Part shown: positions 36,293 to 46,770 of the stretch, in pieces
Position numbering within the stretch: the stretch's first letter is position 1
Layout of the letters: each line of letters opens with the position of its first letter
Origin: Impatiens glandulifera
Lineage: Eukaryota; Streptophyta; Magnoliopsida; Ericales; Balsaminaceae
Length of the DNA: 64,000 bases
Assembly: GCF_907164915.1 (NCBI RefSeq)
Contig: NC_061867.1
Location: 31,617,751-31,681,750, forward strand
Reading direction: 5' to 3'
Translations under genes and position numbers: made by a program
Notes under the pieces: generated by a model
Told to the model about the DNA's origin: nothing
Databases searched by the model: none
Seen by the model: the letters and a program-made list of their open reading frames with translations, nothing else

Positions 36293-36300
36293 CTATAAAT
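36293..36300 (+). promoter_or_regulatory. TATA box upstream of accessory gene C
   Basis: CTATAAAT in the context GCTGCCTATAAATACCC, 110 bp before ATG 36410, followed by a pyrimidine-rich leader (CTTTCTCTCTCTAAC). This is a textbook plant core promoter placed inside a retroelement. Transcription is inferred. Confidence 0.55.
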
Positions 36301-36409
36301 ACCCTCATTCACAATTTTATTTCCTTCTTCCGCGAATCTGCTTTCTCTCTCTAACAATCCTTCATCCTCAAAACTTCAATCTTTCCAACTTCCGGTCTTT
36401 CTAAGCAAA

Positions 36410-39135
36410 ATGGGTCGTGATCTGTACTCTTCACTCACATTTTCCAAGTGGACTTCGAAGAAATTCGAACCAACGGTTCGACGGAGGATAAACAAGTGCT
36501 GAATCTCATATCTGCCTCGGGTCTTGAACATTTTCTAAATGGACCGTTCGTCCTGTATCAAGACGCGGTCACAGAGTTTTTCCAAACCGCTGTACTCAAT
36601 GAAGAAATTATATCCGCAACGGTTGGTGGAAAACCGTTCAAAGTTACAAAAAAATCGGTTGCTAAAGCTTTCCGCCTACCGACATAAGGGAGTGACTTCA
36701 CCATGGACACGGACGAGGACGAACTCCTTGCGGTTCGTTGTGATGTATCGGATACTGACCAACCGATAGTGGTGTCCGGTAAGAAAACAGACCTAAAACC
36801 AGAATACAGTCCACTTTGCGAGATTCTCTCAAAGTTGGTCCAAGGAAGAGGAGGCAACTACGATAGCCTAACACGTTCGAAAATTGAGATGATGGTTGGC
36901 TTGTTCAGAGGCATTAAAATCAACTGGGTCAAGGTTGTTTTCTCCAATCTGTGTGAGATGGTGGATCCGAACTCAAAACAATCTCAAGGTTATGTCGTTC
37001 CACTCGGCAAGCTGATGCGCAACTCAAATATCGAAACCGGCCTGGGTGTTCTTATACCTTCCAGCAAGATAATAAGATCTACTCATTTCTTGGGCACAAC
37101 GACTCGACCGAACAAGACGAAGGCCCCAACCGCTAAATCCACTCGTCCTAGGAAATCGCAGCCTAGAAAGAAAAAGGCTCCGGCAGGTGAACAATCCGGA
37201 AGCAAGGCGGTTCCCCACACATCCGGATCGGCTAATATTCAAGCCGACATCCCTAATCCGGAGGACTCTGCAACTAGCTCTAGCCGCACCACCTCCAACG
37301 ACACCGAGCAACATCGGTCAGACAAAGGAAAGGGAAAGGCCGTCAATGAGGAAACTCCGGCCACAAACCTTAATGATGAAACCGGTTCAGCCAGACGACC
37401 GGAGGTATTTGAATCCGTAGACGACGACGTTCAACAATTGGGAGAAGGACTTGTCTCCCAAATAATAGAGCAACTTTTCGAGCAGGCTCATGTTGTGAGC
37501 AATGTTTACTATCAATGGGCTCTCGAACGGCAGGAAGTCGGTTATGAAGACATGTTACCGGAATGTCCCGCCCATCAAAAATGGGAAAAACTGGTGGAAA
37601 TGGAAAGGTCGGTGTTTGACCTTACGAAGACAAAGAGCGTTGTCACCGCTCTTAAAAGAGGAAGGATGGTTGAACTGCACGCCCAGTTGAAAGAACTCAC
37701 CGGCCACATCCGTCACCTTCGTGAACAGAATGTCCCTGAAGAGGACAAAAACCAGCTCGATGTGATAGTGCTGGAAATGCTAACGGCTAAGGAACAAGAG
37801 CTAACCGATGAGATGACACGGTTGGAATCAGAACCTAGTCATCAAGAAGCCTCACACTTTTCAAGATCTCATCCTGAAGATGATGAAAGATCCAAATCCG
37901 ACGGCAGTCCGAATTCGGATGAGGCCGAGAATGCCCCTCCTCCACCGAAATCCACGGTCAACAGAATTGAAACCGAAACGGGTAATCGGCTCACCGATCG
38001 GCCAGGGTCTACACAAACCGGCAAAGCACCGGTGCCTGCACTAACCGAGGACAACGTCAAGGATTTAATCGAGGAATTTTGTCAAGATGCCATCATCCTG
38101 TGGCAAACTAAGATGAAGGAAAGAGCGAAGAAATCAAAGTAGTTGATTGAGTCTACCGGTGAAAAACTGAATTCTGCGATCCAACGGCTCACAACCGTTG
38201 AAGAGAACTACGGCCTAAACGACCAACAGATCAGCTCCACGACACATAGAACTACAACTCTAGAGGACAGTTTTGCTCAAACCGACCAGCAGCTCGGTTC
38301 CATGAATCAAAGGCTAACGACTCTTGAAGAGGGTCACAATCATACCGCCCAACAACTTACGTCAACGGATCAAAGGTTGGCATCTTTTGAAGAGAGTCTG
38401 CTTCAATCCGGTATCCAGGCCAGTTCGATACTTCAGAGAATGGAAGCGCTTGAGGAAAAGCATGCCCAGACCGAAGCTGAGCTACAAGCGGTCTCCGAAC
38501 AGCTGACAGAAATAATTACGGCCAAGCTAGCGGCCGACGAAGCGCTGGAGAAAGCGAATGAGATCGCGGCTCAAAAGATCCAAGAGGCTGAGAATGAAAG
38601 TGTGCGGATACAAAAGGAAAGGGAACATGCGGATGCAGCCCTGGCCCAACATGTTCAAGTAGTAGAAAATGCCGCACAGAAACAAGCGGTACAAGCGAAT
38701 GAGGACGCGACTCGGCTAATTCAACAACATTTCATAGAAGACGATATAACCGAAGCAAATAAGCAATCAAAAACGGCTGCTCCCTCAACCGGACCAGCCA
38801 CCAGAAAAAGAAAGGCAACCAAGAAGATAACGGCTAAACGGACTCAACAGTTATTGTTCGACATTACTGAACCGATTACTGCTCCTCCATTTAACCCGGT
38901 CTCACCAAATATCGTAGAGATTGACAACGAGGATATACCGCTTTTAAAGAGAGCGCGGGGCATTAATGCGCTTCCACTTAGATCGGTTCCCTCATAGGAT
39001 TCACCATTCACCAGCACCTCGGGCGGTCAAGGATCCTCCTCCGGATTTGGCATCGATCCTTGCAATTCGGGAAAGGGAGCGATGGCTGAATACCTTGAGA
39101 GATATATGCCTAAGAACAAGAGGAATAGGGAATAA
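36410..39135 (+). pseudogene. Copia accessory gene C, ~900-aa domain plus coiled-coil protein
   Basis: ATG 36410 is separated by a small frameshift from the main frame entering at HIFQVDFEEI (36436). The N-terminal domain aligns with A and B: HFLNGPFVLYQDAVTEFFQT, SVAKAFRLPT, MMVGLFRGIKINWVKVVFSN, GYVVPLGKLM. A basic/Ser-rich linker (RPRKSQPRKKKAP, a possible nuclear signal) and an acidic disordered region follow. The C-terminal part (38143-38800) has five or so ~21-residue heptad repeats such as TTLEEGHNHTAQQLTSTDQRL, predicting a long coiled coil. Stops lie in frame at 36685 (TAA), 38140 (TAG) and 38995 (TAG); the final stop is at 39133-39135 after YMPKNKRNRE. Large helical accessory proteins after pol are sometimes called envelope-like, but no signal peptide or membrane segment is visible. 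Confidence 0.72.
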
Positions 39136-39212
39136 ACTTTTATTTACCCGCTCTTTATGTCAAGTTTACAATATTTCTTATATATATATATAAAGTATTT
39201 TTGGAAACCGGC

Positions 39213-39453
39213 CTACAATTTACTTCTTACATGGTTTTGAATATTGTAAATAAAATAATCAAAAATGGAGAAATTGATAAGATAAAATTTTTCTTCAAAA
39301 ACAAATTTTTTCTCAAATTTTTCCAAAATTTTTCTAAAAATTTTTCTAAGTCTTTTTCAAAACCGGCCAAACAAACTTTTAAAAAAACCGGCCTACTTCT
39401 TACTTCTTACATGATTTTGAATATTTTAAATAAAATAATAAAAAAGGGAGAAA
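39213..39453 (+). repeat. Duplicated polypurine-tract region, 180-bp period
   Basis: CTTCTTACATG(G/A)TTTTGAATATT through GGAGAAATTG occurs twice, with tracts AAAAATGGAGAAAT at 39261-39274 and AAAAAGGGAGAAAT at 39441-39454. Each is followed by a TG dinucleotide: TGATAAG (39275) and TGTTAG (39455). Confidence 0.85.
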
Positions 39454-40726
39454 TTGTTAGATAAATTAGACCGGTTAAAAATAAAAACTTAACAAAACAA
39501 ATTTCCTGTGCAGGAACGGTCAAGAACCAGGAACGGTCAAGAATCTGACCGGTCAAGAATCCAACCGACCAAAGAATCTAACCGGTTAGAAGAAGAAGCA
39601 AAGGATGTATCCAAAATCGGAAATTATCCAGTTAACCTGAAGCTATGAACAACCGGTAGACATCATAAACCGAAATGTAGTATCCAACCGGAAAACCGAT
39701 GAAGAGACTACTTAGAGAAAGAAGTTAGGATTATCAAACTAAGTACAATCTAAAAATTGGTGAAAACAGACACTTCGGGTATATGCAGAAGATGACATCA
39801 AAGGATCAGACTGTGACATTGCCATATCCATACAAGTCTGATGATACTCTAAAAGCTGCAAAAGATTGCCTGAAGAAACATTTACCATTTTGGTACAAGT
39901 CAAAGGTGCAGTCTTCCAGATACAGGCAATCGGCCAACCGACAGTTACCATATTAAGTAAAAGACAAATGAAGCCGATTTGCTCCATGCCTTGGAAGCTT
40001 AAACCTAATTAATACCTTGCTCAACCAATCAGATTCATGAATTACCCTAAATGTATCCGTTGAAGAAATGTGATCGCTGGCACATTTCACCTATAAAAGG
40101 AGCTGAAGAGGAGTAAATGAAGTTCACCTGTTCTACCAGCTACAAGTTCTAAGAGTTAATAATTACAAGTTTATCTCTCTACAAGATTCAAAGTTTAAGT
40201 GTGCATTTGAAGTGAGATTACAATTTCGGTGAGAATTGTACGAGTGTTTATCGAGCAGCAAATAAGTCTCGATCGTGTATTGTGTTTGTGTATTCCTTAG
40301 TGAATACCCTTCTCGCGGTTTCGAGAAGAAGGGGTGACGTATGAGTTTTATCTCCGAACATCCATAAAAACCTGTGTCTTGTTCTTTATTTTCTGCCGGT
40401 TCTACATTCTAACCGACTCAATATCCTAACCGACTCATACTAACCGACTTATATCCTTCTAACCAATTCACTAAACCTTAAACCGACCTCCTAATTTCCA
40501 AACCGATATTATCCAGATTCTATCTTTATTCATCCTGTGTGTGTGTTGCTTCAACCTGAAACAAACCACTTCCGCACTTGAACTCGGTTCAAGGGTTTGT
40601 GACAGTTTGTGTAGTATTGAAACCCAGTGTTAATCTCTAACCAGATTAAACACCAACCGTTGAGTGTTGTCAGAAAGTGTTAACCGGCCAAACCCCGGTC
40701 CTCCATCTGCGATCTAGATCCTAACA
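39275..40726 (+). repeat. Right (3') LTR, extended form; canonical LTR starts at 39455
   Basis: 1452 bp, the same length as the left extended LTR, ending GATCCTAACA. The TATA box CTATAAAAGG is at 40091-40100. The open frame on the minus strand at 39739-39987 mirrors one in the left LTR and is not a gene. Confidence 0.88.
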
Positions 40727-40811
40727 AACCAGTTTGAAGAAGGTAAGTTCAACCGCTTGGTTAGTTCTTCGCGATCGCCGCAATATCGTCAAATGATCGT
40801 AACGCCGCGAT
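40727..40811. repeat. 85-bp target-site duplication, right copy
   Basis: Directly follows the LTR end at 40726; one mismatch to 27006-27090. The target then continues TTTTGTTAATTATTC. Confidence 0.9.
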
Positions 40812-41130
40812 TTTGTTAATTATTCATGGTTGCGCGAGCTAACTGTTCCGTCTTCTTCGCTGTTGAGTCTCTTCTTATGTTATTTACTCAACGATACTCA
40901 CACAATAATGAATCGAAGAAGATAATCTTAGATCGATTCAATAATTATCAATAATCGGAATCCTGATTCTGTAGCAATTATTAGTCAATTCGTTCTTTCC
41001 AAATTCTGATAGGCTAACAAACCTCACAATCGCTTCCACTCTTATCGGAATATGCACATTTGATTATCCTTTCAGTTCAAATTTGGATGAACTCAACAGT
41101 ATTAATCCAAGAACGATGATTTGATATCAA

Positions 41131-41414
41131 TGTTATACCTTGTAATAGAATTAAGTAAAAATCTTGAACATAAAAGTTAAAAGAATTTTATTGAGGTGCA
41201 GAGTGAAGAATCAAAGGAAAGAGATAAAATCCTAACTTCTAGGGTAAATACAATGAGAATGAAAGAGAAACTCTACCAAAAAATTTCAACTAAATTATTT
41301 CATAATTATTCTTAACAACCAATATTATATATTTATACTACTTTATCAATAATTGTTACTTTCACCATAGTGTAATAGCCCTAATATTCTTTCCCCTTGT
41401 ATCACTATTATACA
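41131..41414 (-). repeat. 5' LTR of the old LTR retroelement
   Basis: Bounded by TGTTATACC and ATTATACA, so the minus strand reads TG...CA. It matches 25571-25846. Confidence 0.78.
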
Positions 41415-42800
41415 AGAGGAGGCTCTTTCAAAACAACATACAAGTTGAAAAAACAATGAAATAATTCAATTTTATTAATGTTACCTTAGATTTGGAGGAC
41501 GTAGAGGTGAATGTAAAAATTGAAGATCTTGCACTTATTGTTCCAGTCTCTTCTAAACTCCTATACTTATTTTGTGGATACAATATTCTATACTTAAAAT
41601 AATATTTGAGAAGGTCCATAATATACTATCGTCAAAGAAAAAAAAGAAAGAGGAAGGAGTAAAAAAATGAAGAAAAAAAATGAGACAGTCGAAGAAAGGA
41701 AAAATATGAAAACTCATATAAACCAAACACGAAGCTAACTGAGACAATCCTTAAAAGTCCTCAAATCGTTTAATGAGTGTTATCTGTTGGTCCCACCCCT
41801 TGAGAGCCGGATGCCAGTCGATATGGAGCTGGGAGCCTATACTTTCCTGGGACCTAGATGAAAGGCTTTCCTCAATGAGGACAAATTGTCAAGGTTATGT
41901 CCCACCTTCATAATTTCTCATCTTAATGACATGTGAGGACAATGTGATTTTTTTTTTGCGTTTACTAGAAACAAGAAAGAATGAAAATGAAGTTAAAAAA
42001 TTGTAAAAAATACACAAATACCAAATACCCGAGTCATTTCACTAGTGAAACTAGTCGGAGGTGTCGCAGTCTTTGGGTCGAACGATGTAATATATCCTTT
42101 AATAGCTTCACACATTTTTTGTCCAAAAAAATGATATAAGTAACCTTTGGAATATAATTGTAAATGCAGTTTCCACAAATAATATTCCATTGATTGTTTG
42201 TGTAGATTTCAATAATACGATGCACACCACAAATAATACATAAAACAGACAAATTAATCAAGTTCAAATGAAAAAATTTAAAACTTCACTAGTTCATTCA
42301 ACTTGATGGAGATTCCCCATGGAGGAAGCCGTTATACATGGTTCAATAGAAGAAAAGGAAACCAATGTGTACATAAAATTTTTGATAGAACTTTTTTTAA
42401 TTATGAGTGCAGATAAACCTATCCACATTCAACTGATTTTGTACATCCAGTTGTAGGTATTGATCACTTATTGAAATCACAATCAATTATATGAATAATA
42501 ACAAAATTCAAACATTTAAATTTTAATCTTATTGGCTTGATTATGATTAATGTACTAATTTGTAAAATATCATTAGAACATACAATGTTTCTTGTATCTC
42601 TTTAGAACTTAAATTGCAGTAATATGTATCAATCCTGAAATAATGGAAGAAAATCCGTACAAACATACAAACAAAAGATCAAGTAGCTTCAAATATACCT
42701 CAATTATTTACAAAATGTTGTTCCACCACATCACGGCATGAATAACATAATTAACATGGAAAGAAAAATTGTTCTTTTTGTAAAAAATGATGAAAAGTAT
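41415..42800. other. Intergenic DNA, nothing recognised
   Basis: Two overlapping minus-strand frames at 41993-42267 (one includes IYNYIPKVTYIIFLDKKCVK) hint at a decayed gene but match no family I know. A GC-richer patch at 41790-41900 may be an element relic. No confident feature. Confidence 0.35.
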
Positions 42801-43289
42801 TGTAAAATTATCTCTCAATCTTTCTTGGAAGAAAATACTAAAAATCAGTAGTAAATCAATTAGTCTAATTGATTTGCTAATTGACCGAAAATGGAATATT
42901 AATCAGTAGCAAATCAATTAGATTAATTGATTTGCTAATTGATTGAAGATCTGTTGTTGATTGACAAATAAATTATAATTCATATGATTTTAATTGATTC
43001 ATTGTTTAAATCATTTTTTTTGCAAATGTAATTTTCACTATTTAGCCACTAGACTTCTTATGTAATAAACATAAGTAATAAACATCCAATACAATTCTCT
43101 ATATTTTCTCTCTCAAAAGTGAAAAATGATAATTTTTTGACATAAATCTGTCGAGACAAGACGATGTACAGATTCAGCCGAGATATAAAGTGTAATTTTG
43201 AAATGATGTCCCACTTGTTTAACATAGTGGGTGATAAAATAGAGATAAAAAATACTTAGGAAGTATGAGATAATATAATCATTTGAGTT

Positions 43290-43322
43290 CTCCTCCAATG
43301 GCTATTTCTACCATTGGAGGAG
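43290..43322. repeat. Perfect 12-bp stem hairpin
   Basis: CTCCTCCAATGG, a 9-nt loop, then CCATTGGAGGAG. It lies in the spacer between the inverted LTRs, close to where a leader or gag start would be on the minus strand. Confidence 0.75.
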
Positions 43323-43545
43323 GCAGCGGAAAATTGTTAACATATTTCTTCAAGATATAAAAACCTGCTCTGATACCATGTAAAATTTTGAGAGAGAAAA
43401 TATAGAGAATTGTATTGAATGTTTATTACATAAAAAGTCTAGTACTTAAATAGTGAAAAATATATTTCTAAGAAAGGAAATGATTTAAACAATTAATCAA
43501 TTAAAATCATATGAATTATAATTGATTTTGACTATGATTGATTTG

Positions 43546-44436
43546 CAAGGTTTTAAAATACGCGATCGGACCGCCGGTTCAACCGGTCCGACCGCGAAAC
43601 GGTTGAGAGGACGGTCCGGTTTTTGACTTTAATGCGGTCACCTTTCGAATCGGTCAAAATCCGGTCCGACCGGACGGTTCAACCGAAAAAACGAACCGAA
43701 ATTATTCGGTCCGAAAAGTCATTATTCTAAATAGTAAAACTCTGCACATCTTCTCCTCTCTCTCAAGACTGGATCTAGCTCTTCTCCTCTCTCTCTCAAG
43801 ATTAGATCTACCCAGTGATCATCTACCCTTGAAGAAGAAGACATCCGTGAGAGATGTAGCGCCACCAATATAATAGCAGGTCATTGAAGACATCTGCTAC
43901 ATTTGATGAAATCTTGAAGGAGCTGCTGCAACTTTGGAATTCTGGTGGACCCACCGATAAGGACAACATAGTGGATGGTGCTCTTGTCCATCTTAGCTTC
44001 CCTCAAACACTTCTCAACTGGCTCCATACACTTTCTGAACAAATCCATTTTCAAGTCTTCAAATCTTGCACGTTGAATAGAAATCAATGCCATCAAACAA
44101 TGAATCAATCAGACATGGGGTTGGGGTTTCCGCTGATGTCCTTCTTGTATTGACACTCACCCTGACGTCCTTTTTTAGAGATCTGGAATTTCCGTTGATC
44201 TACACTACATCCCTTTTTGTAGAGACCTGGGATTTCCGTTGATCTACGCTACATCCAACTGCTATATTCTAATCAATAGAGATGGAAGAAGGCGGAAAGA
44301 GAGGAGAACTTAAATTTAATTAATTTAAAATTCGGTCCAAAAACCAGTGGTTGAACCGGTTAGACCGGTTAGACCGGTTAAACTAGTGTTCGCCCAGAAA
44401 ATCGAGTCGATAATCGGAACGGTTATCAAAACCTTG
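43546..44436. mobile_element. hAT-like non-autonomous element carrying a host gene fragment (Pack-type), 891 bp
   Basis: Ends CAAGGTTTT and AAAACCTTG are inverted. The 8-mer TTGATTTG flanks both sides exactly (43538-43545 and 44437-44444). Subterminal regions are rich in GGTTCAACCGGTCCGACC and GGTTAGACCGGTTAGACC words, as in plant hAT MITEs. The interior holds an HSP70 coding fragment and two near-identical GATCTGGAATTTCCGTTGATC-type segments (44180-44250). Confidence 0.85.
43884..44116 (-). pseudogene. Captured cytosolic HSP70 fragment
   Basis: The minus strand encodes [40 protein letters not shown] and [14 protein letters not shown], the conserved end of the HSP70 nucleotide-binding domain that contacts phosphate ([11 protein letters not shown]). 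Upstream in another frame [11 protein letters not shown] can be read; about 8 nt are missing at the joint, breaking the frame. After QDF homology ceases at a non-HSP70 sequence. About 75 codons of a ~650-codon gene remain, with no promoter, so it is a transduplicated fragment. Confidence 0.9.
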
Positions 44437-44544
44437 TTGATTTGTTAATCAACAACCAATCTTCAATCCATTAGACTAATTGATTTGCTACTGACTTTTG
44501 GTATTTCCTTTCAAGGAAGATTGAGAGATAATTCTACAAGAATT

Positions 44545-46060
44545 TTAAAGATCGAGCAAAAATAAAATATTTTAAAGTTGGAGACAAAAATACATGGAGA
44601 AAACAAATAAAATTCAGAGACGATGATTTCGGAACATGACAAACAAATAAGAGTGGAATTGACAATTTAATTAAACAATATTATCAAGATTTATTTAAAT
44701 CTGGTGGAACGAGAACAATGACATCTATCATCGACTAAATTGAACCAAAAGTCACAGATGAGTGGAATGAAATACTAACCAAAACTCCAACAAAGGAAGA
44801 GATTAAAAGAGTGACATTGATCCAAATAAGGCACCACCAAACCCCAATTACTCGTCTGGACTATATTTTCAGCACTTTTGGGACACAATTTAAACATATC
44901 TTGTTAATTCAATCATTGAATTTTTCCACAATGTCAAGATTCTAAAATGCTCAACAAAACAATTATCAGCCTCATTCCAAAGGTGAAAACTTCAACAAAA
45001 GTTACATAGCTTAAACTAATCAGTTTATGCAATTTTGCATATAAAATCATCAAAAATACCATGGCTAACCGATTACAACCACTGATGAATCAACTTATCT
45101 CAGAGCAACAATATAGATTTATTAAAGGAAGACAAATCCAAGACAATGTGTTCATTGCACAAGAAATCATGCATACGTTCAGAAAGAGAAAGAAGAGGAA
45201 ACAAATTAAATTTGCTCTTAAACTTGATACAGAAAATCATATGATAGATTGGAGTGTACTTCATTTGTCAAACCATGATTAAAATGAGATTTTTTTATAA
45301 ATGGACCAACATCATCAGTCTCATATCAAATTAATCAAATTACCTCACTAGAGGCATTTGATAGATCGACTTTCTCCACATCTTTTTGTTTTTGCTACTG
45401 ATTGTTTGATAAAATTTATTGATAAATTAATTGTTTCTAGTGATATTGCAGGGATCAAAGTTGAAAGAAGTGGATAAAAAATCTCAAAATTTCTATTTGT
45501 AAATGATTCACTTCTACTTTGAACAAGCTAATAGAGGAGGGAGACTACAAAAATCATGGATGCTTTCAATATGTATTATAATGTATCGGGTCAGCTCATT
45601 AATCTTAATAAATAATGCATCACCTTTATGAAAATACACCTCTAATAGTCTAATAAAATCTCTTTAGATTAATAACATTCCTCTTAGCCCATATACAAAA
45701 GTTTATCTTGGTATCACTTGAATGGGTAGATAAAAAAAAGAAATATTTAATACTTTATTAAGAAAAATTAAAAGATATGTTCACAGGTGGAGAGCCAAAC
45801 ATTTATCGCACGCCAAAAAAATTCTAATTAAAAGTATTTTACAATCACTTTCAAATTATTTTATAAATATTTTCAAATTCTCAATCTCAATCCTTAAACA
45901 AATTACTTCACTAATAAATTATTTTTGATGGAAACAAATTTTGAAAATAAAAGAATTTATTGGGTTAAAGAGAAAACATGATCAAAAATAAAAATGTAGG
46001 AGATATGAGATTCAAAGATTGTAAAAGCATTTTTAGAATTATGTTGTCAAACAAACTAGG
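44545..46060 (+). pseudogene. L1-type LINE reverse transcriptase remnant
   Basis: Pieces in several frames follow LINE ORF2 order: DRAKIKYFKVGDKNTW, a QYYQDLFKSGG and EILTKTPTKEEIKRVTL segment, SLIPKVKTSTKVT, AYKIIKNTMANRLQPLMNQL then ISEQQYRFIKGRQIQDNVFI and IMHTFRKRKKRKQIKFALKLD (45061-45282), and later YLGITLNG and IKRYVHRWRAKHLSHAKKIL-like sequence (45707-45830). Many stops, frameshifts and gaps. No 5' end, poly-A tail or target duplication was found. Confidence 0.85.
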
Positions 46061-46189
46061 AGATTAACACACAATCAAGACTCTTTCTGGACAAAACTTT
46101 TAAGGCTGTATACTTCCCAAACTTATCATTATGTGATGCTAGAAATAAAGTTAATTCATCATGAATTTGAAAAAGTATTATATAGGAAA

Positions 46190-46770
46190 AGAGTCTCCTA
46201 GATAATATAAGCATCGTGGAAAGGACGATTGTTATGAGTGTCAATCGGTGGGTCACTTCAAAAGAAATTGCCCAAGACCCAAATAAAGTGACAAAGGTAA
46301 AAGCTATTGCAATTGGAAATGTGAACACAAATGATGCTAATGTAGCCTTTAAAGAGAAGCCTTATGCTCTTGCAACTGCACTTATTCTATGAGGAAAGAT
46401 AACCAATAATTTTGAATGTTCAGTCCATACGACACATTCATTCTTTATGACCAATAAAGAATGAATCTTAACTACTAGAAAGTAAATTATGACAATGTGC
46501 AAATGAAAATCTTAGACTTGAAGGAGGTGAAACACATTCCAAAATTGAAGAAGAATTTGATTTTCCTAACAATACTTGATACTAGAAGGTATGGTGCTAC
46601 TCTAAGATAAGGTGTGATGAAGGTTAAATTTGAGGAAATTTGGTAGTGTGCAATGCAAACTGAGACAAGGCTGACCTCAACATCCCCGATTGTGGCATTT
46701 GAGAGACTGAGTTAAAATGGTTGGAAGGAGTTAATGAAGTAAGGGGTTCTTGGAGAGGGAATTTTATAAC
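46190..46770 (+). pseudogene. Copia gag-protease remnant
   Basis: A zinc knuckle CYECQSVGHFKRNC at about 46230-46275 is followed by decayed copia protease-region motifs (LKEVKHIPKLKKNLIFLTIL at 46520-46580) and a trace of the pre-integrase domain near 46690. Several stops and frameshifts. No LTRs found nearby. Confidence 0.75.

Larger units (their letters stand above)
27091..40726 (+). mobile_element. Ty1/copia (SIRE-like) retrotransposon, 13.6 kb, with three accessory genes
   Basis: Order: LTR, tRNA-iMet primer site, gag, protease-integrase-RT-RNase H (copia order), then three related accessory frames A, B and C, a duplicated polypurine tract and the second LTR. Canonical LTRs are TGTTAG...CTAACA, 27271-28542 and 39455-40726, both 1272 bp. 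The sequence immediately upstream of each (27091-27270 and 39275-39454) is also shared, making the effective LTR 1452 bp at both ends. gag-pol carries many stops and at least one frameshift, so this copy is defective. The two LTRs differ by only a few percent by eye. SIRE/Maximus-type elements are known to carry extra genes after pol; three tandem related ones is what is unusual here. Confidence 0.9.
25571..41414 (-). mobile_element. Old minus-strand LTR retroelement (gypsy-like), host of the copia insertion
   Basis: Two related ~280-bp LTRs in the same orientation (25571-25846 and 41131-41414) enclose 25847-41130, most of which is the younger copia element. The primer site follows the right LTR: the minus strand of 41118-41130 reads TTGATATCAAATC, a decayed TTGGTATCAGAGC. 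A purine tract GATGGAGAGGG (minus strand, about 25846-25857) precedes the left LTR. Subtracting the copia element leaves under 2.2 kb, so pol is missing and this copy is internally deleted. Confidence 0.72.
42801..44538. repeat. Inverted pair of short LTRs with a primer site, interrupted by a hAT-like element
   Basis: Left arm about 42801-43119 (plus) and right arm 43379-44538 (minus) are inverted copies: TGTAAAATTATCTCTCAATC, CATATGATTTTAATTGATT, AATACAATTCTCTATATTTTCTCTCTCAAAA. Just inside the right arm, the minus strand of 43364-43378 reads TGGTATCAGAGCAGG, a primer binding site, so the arms are LTRs of one family in opposite orientation. The right arm contains the 891-bp element described next. 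The left arm carries an extra internal duplication of a TAAATCAATTAG-type segment. Confidence 0.7.

Noticed and set aside
36410..39135. Gene C as a viral-type envelope protein
   Set aside because: No signal peptide, transmembrane segment or cleavage site is visible; it is a soluble, disordered and coiled-coil protein.
42034..42267. Minus-strand frame with several Cys residues considered as a zinc-ribbon/OB-fold fragment
   Set aside because: Cys spacing does not fit a clear motif and no flanking coding sequence continues it.
43884..44108. Intact small HSP70-like gene
   Set aside because: It is a 75-codon fragment with a frame-breaking gap, lying inside a transposon.
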